Shown here: in pieces, positions 33,361 through 43,620 of the stretch
Layout of the letters: each line of letters opens with the position of its first letter
Position numbering within the stretch: the stretch's first letter is position 1
Source of the DNA: Tetracladium setigerum
Taxonomy: Eukaryota; Ascomycota; Leotiomycetes; Helotiales
Length of the DNA: 64,000 nucleotides
Reading direction: 5' to 3'
NCBI GenBank assembly: GCA_031472005.1
Contig: PZJY01000012.1
Coordinates: 1,984,001-2,048,000 of the forward strand
The notes under the pieces: model-generated
What the model saw: the letters and a program-made list of their open reading frames with translations, nothing else
Told to the model about the DNA's origin: nothing
The model's database searches: none
Translations under genes and position numbers: made by a program

Positions 33361-33475
33361 AATTTGTTCTAGAGGGTACCTTACAGCTAGAAGGTCCGAC
33401 GAAAGGTGAATCAGAGAGAGTGGGTTCCGATAATTGAGAATTTGTTCTAAAGGGGTAGCCTGTAGCTAGAAGGTT
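33361..33475. repeat. Imperfect 78-bp direct repeat
   Basis: AATTTGTTCTA...GGGTA.C...AGCTAGAAGGT occurs at 33361-33397 and again at 33439-33475, offset by 78 bp. It lies inside the ATG-less open frame upstream of the partner gene. It is close to the right side of the putative element. Confidence 0.75.
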
Positions 33476-33647
33476 CAGAAGGATGTTGAATGTTGTAGAT
33501 TGGCGGGGTTATGTTATGAAAAAATCACGAGAGATGATGATGTTGCGAATGATAGTTTTGTTGTGTAGGTGCGAAGGTTTGGAGTTGTTGGAAAAGATTT
33601 TTCAAATCGAAACTTCGAGGCCTGAGGCCTGAAGTTTGATGTGAAAG

Positions 33648-33688
33648 GTGAGATAAAAGGTGAGATGAAAGGTGAGAGGAAGGCTGAA
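33648..33688. repeat. Short tandem AAAGGTGAGA repeats at the element-MFS junction
   Basis: Three near copies of a 12-bp unit, AAAGGTGAGA with two variable bases, lie within about 30 bp of where MFS homology stops. Confidence 0.65.
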
Positions 33689-33713
33689 TATCTATCAAAA
33701 CTGAGGTAAAGTA

Positions 33714-34539
33714 CTAGCCTGAGGGGTTATTAGTATTGTTATTAAATTGATGGCCGAATTAGAATGCGTACCATTGCCACCCTTTAATCCCATGCTTGTT
33801 GTCCAAAGTCTCGAAGGTCGCTGCAGCGATCAGGCCAGCAAATGATGTAGCAAAGATGTTACCGGAATACAGGATGGCAATACGTGCGGCGATCTCCTTG
33901 CGTGTATAGAAGATTGAAAGTAGGTAGAGTGCTCCCGGGTAGAAAGGGGCCTCTGATACTCCTAGAAAGAATCGGACGAGTACCAAGCCAGTGTAATTCT
34001 TGACCATAGCTGTCAAAGCAGATACAACTGCCCAGATTGCCTGTTATACTGTTAAAAATCTTCAAAATCCTCAAGGTGAAGGTACATACCATGCACACCC
34101 CCATATAAATAGAGGGCCGAATTTTTCCCGAATTCATGATCATATTGGAAGGAACCTGCATGAGCAAGTACCCCACAAACAACACCGAAATACAGGTATT
34201 GTACTGTGATCCCACTAGTCCAAGATCTTCTTCCAGATCATTCAATCGCGCACTAGCGATAGCGTTTCGGTCCAAGTAATTGAGGAAATACATAGCCCAA
34301 AGTGTAGGCATGATTCTGTAGTCGAGCTTCTTCACCAGGGCAATCTCAGCTGGATCGGTTTTTTTCGTCGCTCCAGAGTAATCCAAATCACCCTCGAGAA
34401 CACCAATCTCCTTGTTCGACTTGGTTCTATTCTCCTCGGTGTCCTCGAAGGTATCGACCTGAGCCTTCTCGTGCTGCTTCTGAGAATCCATTGCGAAGTT
34501 GTTCTTGGGTTGTTGCTGTAGAATAATGTCTTGGTTCAT
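33714..34539 (-). pseudogene. MFS transporter (allantoate-permease-like), truncated
   Basis: Exon 1 runs from the ATG at 34539 to about 34091 and exon 2 from about 34039 to 33772. A well-formed intron follows (33719-33771, TACTAAT branch, CAG end). Encoded features are a cytosolic N-terminus (about 75 residues) and KKLDYRIMPTLWAMYFLNYLDRNAIASAR, then VGYLLMQVPSNMIM, VRFFLGVSEAPFYPGALYLLSIFYTRKE and KGWQW. These are hallmarks of the anion:cation symporter (Dal5/Tna1-type) MFS family. After the second intron only one or two codons fit (the expected motif is WLFIIEG) and the rest is unrelated, so about the last seven helices are missing. The cut coincides with the right side of the recombinase element. 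A TATA-like TTTATAAAAC lies about 35 bp upstream of the ATG. Confidence 0.72.
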
Positions 34540-35557
34540 GTGATGAGTAGAGATGAAGCTGGTAGTGAGAGTTTTATAAATGCGTATCCTTCTTGTCTTT
34601 TATACATTTTTTGAAATGATTCGAGCCCGTGGAAGAAGGAGTGCCAAGTGCTCGAAGCTGAACCTGGAGGCCTGGGGTTCTCCGCCTGGGGTCTCCGCAG
34701 AGCTAGCATCGGGTTCGCAATAAGCTCTATGCCGAAACATCACGGGATAGGATTTTTTGGTTTCCTGTTTGGATATTGACGGCTCCGATGCAAAGACATG
34801 ACATAGTATTATGGGGCATGGTGTTCCTCAAAGTATAACGCTGTGAGGTGTTGATTGGGGGGTTCTTGAGGCTTTGGTTTTGGAACTGACGGTGGTTAGC
34901 AATCAGTCAAAGTCGCGATTTAGATGTTGACGTCCGAACCACGTACACAAGGTAGGTAAATCTGTTCTATGAATCGACTTCTCGTTCAATCTTCGAGTGA
35001 ATTGGCAACTTCTCGCCTTTTCGCAAAGAGATCAACTAAAATAGAAATCCACTTCCTCTTGCTCGGAAAATGCCGAAAGAAAGAGGTAGAATTCTTGGGC
35101 AATGGACGAAATATCCCACTAGAATTATGCCCCGGATTCTAGAGTGGGGTAAATTATTCTGCCCCGGCTTTTTGAAGGAGCCCGTGTCAATCTCTCTTCA
35201 CGCCGGAATTGATGGTTCAGAATCGAACAATACCGTCTTCGGTATGGACTCTATTCCGACGTCTTCATGACTCGATGCAACTTCTCAATCGCTGCATAGT
35301 AATCGTTTCCTAGATTCCTGCAACTTAACTATTTATGGGATTGTTCAATTTGTCCCCGAATACACTGATTTGTTGGAGGCCTTCCTTTGTAACAATGCAC
35401 GGAGCGAAAAATAAATAAAAATAAACCCAACTTCCACTTCATACGACTGTAAGCATAATACCCACGGGTAGCTGCTTATTGGATCGTTGATGGTTTTGTC
35501 GAATCTTTATTACAGAAGCCTAAACCTTGATTGGCTAGCACTATTATTTATATTTCA
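34540..35557. other. Intergenic region
   Basis: Promoter side of the truncated MFS gene and 3' flank of the Zn2Cys6 regulator. A 66-residue frame at 35070-35270 has no recognisable features. Otherwise nothing seen. Confidence 0.5.
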
Positions 35558-37984
35558 TCAGTAGTTAATCTCCCCAGAGTAGCCACCCAGCTGACTCAAA
35601 AACGTCCAAGTACTATCATCCATCTGGTTCAAGTATTCCAGCCCATTTTCATTGCCAAAGAGATAATCCGGTAAAACTTCGGACCCATGACCTCCTCCAC
35701 CCATACTGAGTTCTGTATTAGGAGCAGAAGAAAGACGCACAGATTCGGATGCGAATTGCGATCTTTCCGGTTCGCCAAAATGGGAACGAGAATTATTTGA
35801 CTGTTGCACCGAGGAGGGGTAGGTTGATGTTGGATTCGAGGTCGTCGAGATTATGGAACTGGGTGATTCCGTAGATGTTGCTATACACTGCGCTGTGGTG
35901 CTCGATAGGTGACGAAGGATCCATGATGCTTGAAGTAGTGGAGCTGTTTTGGTGGAGATGTCTTGGGCGGAAAGTGATTGTGAGAGCCCGATCTTGTTTA
36001 GATTATCCAGAAGACTAGCTGCCGCTTCAATTGCTGGGCTAAGTCCAATTCCCCTCTCTTCGTTCTGAATAGAGAGAAGAGGGCTCACGTTGGTAGAAGG
36101 CAGGTTGTGCCATGATTGATAGAGACAAAGAAGTCCGCATTGAAAGACGATATTTGGTCCTGAAGGACACAAGCGAATGAGTTTTTCATCACCCTGGAAC
36201 ATATTCAGGAGGGAGATGACATTCTCTGATGCATTACTGCACATTTCCAGACTGATTTTGAATTGTGGCTCGCTTGCTTCGAAAGTCAAAGCCGGTCGAT
36301 GGATGTAGATGAGCGCCATTTGGCTCAATAGATGCAACCATAATGACATGACATCTCTCCCATCCCCATTTCCGTTTTGCACATAATAATCCTGATCTAT
36401 TTCGGAGAAACGGCCAATGATGGTCTCGGATAACGAGTCCCAAACTTGAAGTTCTCGCGTAAGTTGCTCAATCTTTTGCACTCCATTTCGTCGCCGAGTC
36501 GTTGTATAGAGCTCTTTCAGTATGGCTGAAAGGATCTTGGCGAGCTTGATGTAGCATAAAAACGGGCTCACTTTGGTACTCTCGCCAGGAAACGGTAGGG
36601 GAAGTTGTGTTAGCGTAATGTCGTCAAAATCGCAGTCTGCTGGGAGATCATTGTCATCATCTTCGTTGTTTATCAGTTTGGGGAATCCGTAGTGAAGACT
36701 GGTCATTCTTGAAATTTGTTAGTAGAAAACCGCATGCCAAAATAGATATAAGTTCTTACACATCAAAAATGTAAACACACCACCACACCCTTTTTCTAAT
36801 TTCTGTCTCTCCCACACAAAATCGAAATCTCCTCGCGTGTCTATGTAGACCTAAAGAATGAGCAACACGAACGACAGCCCCAATTGTGGTGTACACCAGA
36901 TGATGCTGCCAGGTTATTTGGTAATACAACAGGAGGAGAAGCAAACCTTGCAAGCTGGCAAGGCTTCCAATTGACATAACGTGGTGGTAAAAGTCAAGCG
37001 AAAGTTCATGGTACTTCCTCGAAGTCTCGCTATTGTTCGCACGGTCATGACTCGAGATGGCCAGGACGATGAGTAGCTGGTACATTATTATCTCATCGCT
37101 AAGACTGAAGTCCTCCTGCTGCCGTCCGATGTCAACGAGAATACGATCAACGCCATCGAAGAATTGTTTCCGGGCCAGAATTGGGTATCTGTAGAAACCT
37201 GATTAGCTTTATGAAACAGGTGCATGTCGTTTGACCTACAAGTATGACCAAGTTTCAAAAAATCTATCAAGTTCGCCCATGTAAAATGAATGCGGTTGTG
37301 AGAAAACGGAGTGTAAAGAGGGCCCCGAAGACCTTCTCCGTGATCCTGCTCTCGCTCCATTGTTTGGGTCCCGAGTAAGAAGGCACAGACTGAAAACGGG
37401 TTCTGGAAAACTCTCCTTTGACGATAAAAGGGCTTGGTATTTTGTTTGGACGGAGAGGGTAAAGTGGACACCAGTGCTCGACCCTGCAAACTGATCAACT
37501 CCATCATCTGGACACACCAATCTTCCCAAATGTCGAAAAACAGGGCCCGAAGCTTTTTCAGACTGGCGTGCAGTCTCGTTTGTTGCTCTTCTTGCAGCTG
37601 CTGGCTGGTATCTAGAGAGTGATGTAGGTCGTGAAGCGGCTGTTGAAATGCTGGCATCGGCGCCGGGAGACTGGCTCTGGAAGCCTTGAGCTTGTGATTT
37701 GAGCTGTTGGCGTAAATTCACGATTTCAGCTTGAAGGTCCTGAATGGTCTGGTCTTTGGGGTCATGCCTGTGGTGTTGTTAGAGTGGGGGGAGGCAGGTA
37801 GAATAGTAGGAGGTGTGTCATACCCACGTCGCTTTGTTTTACGTCTGAGCTGAGCCGAGAAAGTGCAAGTTGTTTGTGACTGGGCGCAATTTGAACACTG
37901 AATGAAGCTGTCAAATTATGTTCTCGATAAAGAAGGAATTGCAGGCATACCGCCGGCAAGATGCCATCGCATTTAACCTTCCGT
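35558..37984 (-). CDS. Zn2Cys6 fungal transcription factor (fungal_trans domain)
   Basis: Exons supported by splice motifs and frame: 37984-37951, 37898-37824, 37767-37240, 37188-36760 and 36707-35558. The first exon is unresolved, so the N-terminus is incomplete here. Joining the first two gives RKVKCDGILPACSNC...C, that is C-x6-C-x2-C-x6-C, the second part of a Zn2Cys6 cluster; the first Cys pair must lie upstream (a CRKC-encoding segment is present near 38060). A basic linker (KTKRRG) and a coiled coil (QTIQDLQAEIVNLRQQLKSQ) follow. The middle homology region has LYPILARKQFF, IGAVVRVAHSLGLHR and RVWWCVYIFDVMTSLHYGFP. Expected role: a nuclear, dimeric, CGG-binding activator. It is divergent from the lyase gene at 38864, which is its likeliest target. 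Confidence 0.82.
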
Positions 37985-38863
37985 CTGCCACATCACTTGT
38001 TAGCCAACGATGCTGGCAATCAGATTCAGTTCAAGGATTCCACACTTTCTACATTGATCACTACAAGATTGTTAGCAGGCGTCATCGAAAGAGTGCCCGT
38101 TGAACAATGCGCTGGGTGTAGATAGCGTCGAAGGGGGATAAGTGTTTGGTCATGTGACAATGATACAAAATGGTATTTCCAGAGCTTACCAAACTTCAGC
38201 GGACCTGTCTCTTGTTGCTGGGACCAAGTCCATGCTCACGAAGAATGCGGAGAAGGCAACCCCAAGACGACTAAGACAAAGTAAAGTTACCTTTCTCCAT
38301 CAGCTCTCGGAATTGACAGTGGACCGAGTGTCTCACAGCTGAGAGCAACCAAGCTGCAGAGACAGGGAGAGAATTCGTGGAAGGGTGGGGTAGGGATTAT
38401 GGCAAAGCCGCATGCATGGAGCAATAAGTGGTACGGTAAGTTGCGAACTGGATTCTGGAGCAGGATGGAGACTTTCGGGTTTTTGGACATTGCGAAAGTG
38501 GAATAGGAAGAGAGGATGGGAGGTGGCCACGGAATAAGGTCTATTCCGAATCTCGCTAACCTTGTGACCCCGCGCCTACAGAAAAAAAGGGGGGCAGCCC
38601 AGGTCTTGCCACTCTTAGCGAGTAAACATAGAATGGGAACGGAGTAGCTATACGTGCGAGTTGTCTATGAATGATATAGATATAAGGCAAGGGATGCGTC
38701 CTCCCACTTCCTCAAACACATTACCGAACCTCTTCTCTTGGCCGTCAATCAATCATTCTTCCCAATCTGCAAGCCCATAGGCTTAACAACACGGGACCAA
38801 TCTACCCTCAACGCCAATTGTCTTCACACAAAACCCAAATCAAACCTACCTTTTTGTACCAAG
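37985..38863. promoter_or_regulatory. Divergent region between the Zn2Cys6 regulator and the lyase
   Basis: It contains the unresolved first exon(s) of the regulator (minus strand, about 38.0-38.3 kb) and the promoter of the lyase gene. No other gene seen. Confidence 0.5.
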
Positions 38864-40588
38864 ATGAATTGCAGCGCCCTCGACTCGCGGATTTTCAGAA
38901 ATCTCTTCGGCACAGAGGAGATTCGAGAAGTATTTTCAGACACATCATACGTGCAATGTATGATTGATGCAGAATCAGCCTTGGGAAGAGCACAGTCCAA
39001 AGTTGGCATCATCCCTTCACACGTTGGAGATGCAATCACACAGAGTGTGGACATCACAAAACTTGAGTATGCATTTCTCCTCGTGCGCCCACGACAGAAG
39101 AGCTGCTGCTGACATTTGTAATAGCTTTGAAAGGTTAGCGAACGAAACAGATATCGTTGGCTATCCGGTTCTTCCTTTGGTAACGCAACTTGTGGAAATG
39201 ACTGGGTCAGATGTGGGAGGTTACATCCACTGGGGAGCTACCACTCAAGATATTATGGACATTGCATCGGTGCTTCAAATGCGAGCTGGTCTAAAGATCG
39301 TACGACGACAACTTGATGAACTGATCGTAGTTTTGACAACTTTGTCGAAGCGATATCGTGACACGTAGGTTTCTGCGTATATAAGCTCCCAACCGACGCC
39401 CGAAATTAACAGATTCATAGGGCAATGGCTGGGCGCACCCACCTTCAGCACGCCCTTCCCGTAACATTTGGCTACAAATGCGCCGTCTACCTCTCTTCAA
39501 TCCAACGCCACTATGAGCGTCTGAACGAACTCGAACCGCGTTGTCTCCTCATTCAATTCGGGGGTGCAGCCGGAACACTGGCCTCTCTCGGCAGCGGCGG
39601 GGAGGGAATTGCTGTTCGCACTGCGCTGGCAGAAGACCTCTCTCTTGGGAACCCACCCATCACATGGCACGTCGCCCGAGACACGGTCGCAGAAATCACG
39701 AATTTCCTTGCCTTAATCGGTGGATCTCTTGGAAAGCTTGCGCTAGACATTATCATCATGTCTTCAAATGAACTTGGCGAGGTCTCTGAGCCTTTTGTTC
39801 CGCACCGAGGAGCTTCTTCCACCATGCCTCAAAAGAGGAATCCAATCTCTAGCGAGGTTATTCTAGCGGCGAGCAAGGTGTTGAGAGCGAATGCTGGACT
39901 GGTTTTGGATGGGATGGTATCGGATTTTGAACGGGCGAGTGGACCGTGGCATTTGGAGTGGGTGGCTATTCCGGAATCCTTTATCATGGCCTCGGGGGCG
40001 CTGCATCAGACCATTTTTGCGATGGGTGGTTTGGTCGTGAACGAAGATACGATGATGGACAATCTGAACTCAACACGGGGGCTGATCGTTGCTGAGGCGG
40101 TGATGATGGAGTTGGCGACTTCGATTGGCCGCAATCCAGCTCATGATGTGGTGTATAAGGCTTGCTGCCTTTCCATTGAAACAAAGGTCGCGTTGGTGGA
40201 TATTCTGAAGCAGTCCGGCGAAGTGATTGAGAAGATTGGGGAGGACAAGCTGCGGAAGTTGTGTGACCCTAGGAATTATCTGGGAAGTGCAGCGCAAATG
40301 ACTGATGCCGTGGTAGGGCTGAGCCACCATCGGACGAGCGTGGGAAAAGCTGTTTTGAAAGATGGAACAAATGATACTCGTATCAAGGGCGTGAAGGGGG
40401 TGCCGAATGGAACGTGTAGCACCAGTAGTGGTGTGAGCAAAGCAACGAATGGGGACTTGAATGGAGTAAATGGAGAGAACAGAGGAAATGGAGTAAACGG
40501 ATCAAAGGGAGTAAATGGAAGCAATAATGGAGTTGTGAAGACGGTAAATGGAGTACATAATGGAAGTAATGGACTGCTGTACCACTAG
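38864..40588 (+). CDS. Fumarase/adenylosuccinate-lyase superfamily enzyme (3-carboxymuconate cycloisomerase-like)
   Basis: Three exons: 38864-39066, 39134-39364 and 39421-40588 (introns of 67 and 56 nt); 533 aa. The start MNCSALDSRIFRNLFGTEEIREVFSD is typical of the PcaB/PurB-like branch. GYIHWGATTQDIMD carries the His-Trp/Gly-Ala-Thr-Thr-Gln-Asp active-site loop, AGRTHLQHALPVTFGY the second conserved block, and GASSTMPQKRNP is the superfamily signature with the flexible Ser loop. The enzymes do beta-elimination of fumarate or the matching muconate lactonisation. PcaB-like sequence suggests an aromatic or related catabolic substrate, though fungi usually use an unrelated muconate enzyme, so the substrate is open. 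The last ~70 residues are an Asn-Gly-Val repeat tail (NGVNG units), absent from usual members (about 450 aa). Confidence 0.88.
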
Positions 40589-42033
40589 TACAGAGTGTTC
40601 AGCGGTACCTTGCGTCAGTCAGCACAGGCCCCTTTCTCTTCCACTTGGAAATCTACAGAGTAGTGTAGTCGTAGATCGTATTCATGTAAGACTTACAGTA
40701 TCTATTTCCGTTCAGCTCATATGACTGAGTTTGCATGGTTTCCCGTACCTAGGTATCTTTACGCGACGCTCGTGCTCTTTCTTTATTGTACCTTAATCCT
40801 CTACACCAAAAGCCTTAAATGCCAACATCGTACGCAGACCCTGATATTAACCGAGTCATGACTGTTTGAAGTTAGGTAATGCCGAGAGTGTGAGCACGTG
40901 ATAGGGGGCAGACTGGAGAGAGAGAGAGAGAGAAACCGAGAAAGAGAAAAGGGAAACACGCACATGCGCATCGGCGTTTTTCCCGCTCACGATTCATCCC
41001 TCAGGTACCGTACCGATCCGATTCTCAGCTGTACAAGTTTCATTTCAAAGCACCCTCCTGCCGCCGGTCGGTGTGTTGACGAAGTTGGGAAGCTGGGAAA
41101 GCTGGGAAGTTGGCGACTTATCAACTACTCCTTCTCTTCCTAGGTTCCTCCTGAAAGAAAAACTCCAAACACATCCCAAGTCTACCCGTCCCCGATCTCC
41201 CGTGCCTGGGAAAGCGAGGGAAGCACGCCCACAAGTAGTGTCAAGACACTCAAGTACCGCACATTTCCCGGAGTTCGTGAAACCAATTCTGGGGAGGTTG
41301 TGGGGATGGATGGACACCGGTGGGCACCCAAATCTTCCGCAGGTCGATCCTGACATCCTGGTCTCGTCTCACATATGAATTGCGGCGTTGTGATATTACG
41401 CGTGGAACGGAGCACGCTCTACATCGAGCAGATCTGCGAAGCGAACGAACAAAACGTCGAACATCTGCATGGGGTACCTACTGCACGGAGTAGAACCGTC
41501 AGGTCCGTGGAAAGGAAATCCTAGGAATCCTGGCCCGGTGAAGTTTGGTACTGGTAATCCAATCTGATCCAATCCTCGTCCCATCACATCGCCCTCTTCC
41601 GCCTACTCTCGCCTCTCACCCTCATCTTGCTCGTCATTTAGCCGTCCACCCCCTCTCAGTTCTGCTTGATTAATTAATTAAAACAGATCACATTCTTACC
41701 TTTTTCGTTTATTTCATAAGCCACGGCATCCCCGATGGCAAGCCAGCCACGTTAAATTTCTCCTGCCTGTCCTACTTCCACCAATGTGAAACCAGGTTTC
41801 CTGGTCCGTTGTTCTGTTCTTCACCAGCCTTATATTATACCTGACTTCTGCCGCCCTCGGGCTCGTGGTCCTTTGATTTTGAATTCCCTGTTGCTCTCTT
41901 TCTCCTCTGCAAACTTCTTTTCTTCTGTTCTTCTTTTTTCCCCTCCCGACCACGTTTTCTGCTCGACTCCCTCCTGTCGATTGCGTGTGGTCTGCTCGTC
42001 AATTCGTGGGTTGGGAAATGTGAGACGAGAGCC
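40589..42033. other. Intergenic region with a GA microsatellite
   Basis: About 1.4 kb between two plus-strand genes. A (GA)n run lies at about 40916-40933. Upstream of 42034 the sequence is pyrimidine-rich (about 41585-41980), as in fungal promoters and 5' leaders. No other gene seen. Confidence 0.5.
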
Positions 42034-43620
42034 ATGTCGACCAGCCATATCAACAGCCGCAACCATGTTAAGGAGACACACGGCTTTGTGTCGCCCTGGT
42101 CCGAACTCAATGCCGGACTTTGGTCGTTGTTTATGGGTGCTACCCTCTTCCTAGTTCTTAGGATCTGGTGTAAGATCACCAGGCGTTACGGTCTCTGGTA
42201 CGATGATTACATTCTAGGAGTTTCGTGGCTGGTACTTCTCGCCAACAACATCCTGATTGTCTGGCAATTCGGTAATGGCTACGTTCTCAAAGACTCAACA
42301 GAGAAATGGGACGAACATATGCGCATCCTGATCAACATCTCATCATGTGGCACCCTCATAGGACAGGCCTGGACCAAAACGGCCTTTGCTGTGACCTTGC
42401 TAAGGATGACCACTCATTGGCAACGTTGGGTGCTGTGGTTCTGTATCGTCTCAATGGTAAGTCAACCTCTTCGTGCAATATGCTCTTTCCAGTCTGCTCA
42501 GCGCATCTTTACTCTTGTCATGCATATACACTGGCTCGTGGGAGCGTGTTTCTGTCAGGTCTCAATACATAAGCTAACGTCATGTGTTCGGTAGAATCTA
42601 TTCATGTTTCTTAAGGTACTCTTCCAATGGGCGCAGATCTGCGACAAAGGAGGCTACCAGAGCTACTGGAGAGCCGACTTTTGTATCAATTGGAACTTCC
42701 GTGAGAATTTCAAAGAGGGGGGAAATGGTGGGTCTTCTCCGGTTCCTTACCTAAGAAATGATGACTTGATTGCTAACATCTGGATGCCCAGTTTATAACA
42801 TCATCATGGACTTCGTCTTTGCATCATTCCCGTGGTTGATCACCCGAAAACTGGAAATGCGACGTGCCGAAAAGATTGGCCTCTGCGTTACTATGAGCTT
42901 GGGAATGATGTAAGCTTCGATCTCATCCCCGTCTAATCAATGGCCTTGAAGTACAAACTGACCAGTGATCTCTTAGCGTTGCTATCGTCTCGGCCATTCG
43001 AGTTGGCTGGAAGGACGAAGGGAATGAACGCGATGAGTACTACTTCTATCGCAATGGATTGTCTCAGATTTGGTAAGTTTGATCCACCCGACCTTCGAAG
43101 GCCGTTCGAGGAGATCACGCTTCTAACATGAACCTATAGGTACTCATCTGAAATCACTGGCACGATCATTGTCCAGTGCATCCCTATCTTGCGACCTATT
43201 CTTCGCCAACTCACCTCGACCTTCGCCTCGAAAACGGCACGCTCGACGGCCAACGATCGCCAAAGTGCAAGCTGGGTCGGCAAATTCACCGCCAAGCGTA
43301 CCTCTGTCAACGTACCCAATGAGATCTTCGAAACGAAGGGCGTCGATGGGATTCCACTGCGGGAAATACCAGAAGAAGATCCTGATTTGAATTGGAAGCG
43401 AACCCAGTCCATCATGACCGACACTTCCGAGCTTGATCACAAGTATCATGCAGCAGCACCGACGTCGCCATTCGAAGACGAGATTCCCACCAATCGTGAG
43501 GGAACCTCGCGTTATTCTGGGAAGAGCCTTGACCAGCCAATGTCACATTCCGTCATGAGCTTCGATGCTGATGTAGAAGGTCAGAATGGACTTTCACCAC
43601 CACCAAGGAGATATGCATGA
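42034..43620 (+). CDS. Rhodopsin-fold fungal integral membrane protein (Pth11/SAT4-like)
   Basis: Five exons: 42034-42456, 42595-42727, 42792-42909, 42977-43072 and 43140-43620; introns have GTAAGT, GTGGGT or GTAAGC donors and TAG/CAG ends, and phases close to 416 aa. Hydrophobic segments include LWSLFMGATLFLVLRIWCKI, YDDYILGVSWLVLLANNILIVW, GQAWTKTAFAVTLLRMT, WVLWFCIVSMNLFMFLKVLFQW, NIIMDFVFASFPWLI, IGLCVTMSLGMIVAIVSAIRVGW and ITGTIIVQCIPILRPIL, giving seven helices. YGLWYDDYILG and the Cys/Trp-rich loop before NIIMDFVFA fit the fungal rhodopsin-domain family. The long cytosolic tail (~150 residues, Ser/Thr-rich) may be phosphorylated. The ligand is unknown. No CFEM domain is present. Confidence 0.85.

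Noticed and set aside
27536..33713. DIRS-type retrotransposon
   Set aside because: No reverse transcriptase or RNase H coding sequence was found anywhere in or near the interval, only the recombinase and the unknown partner.
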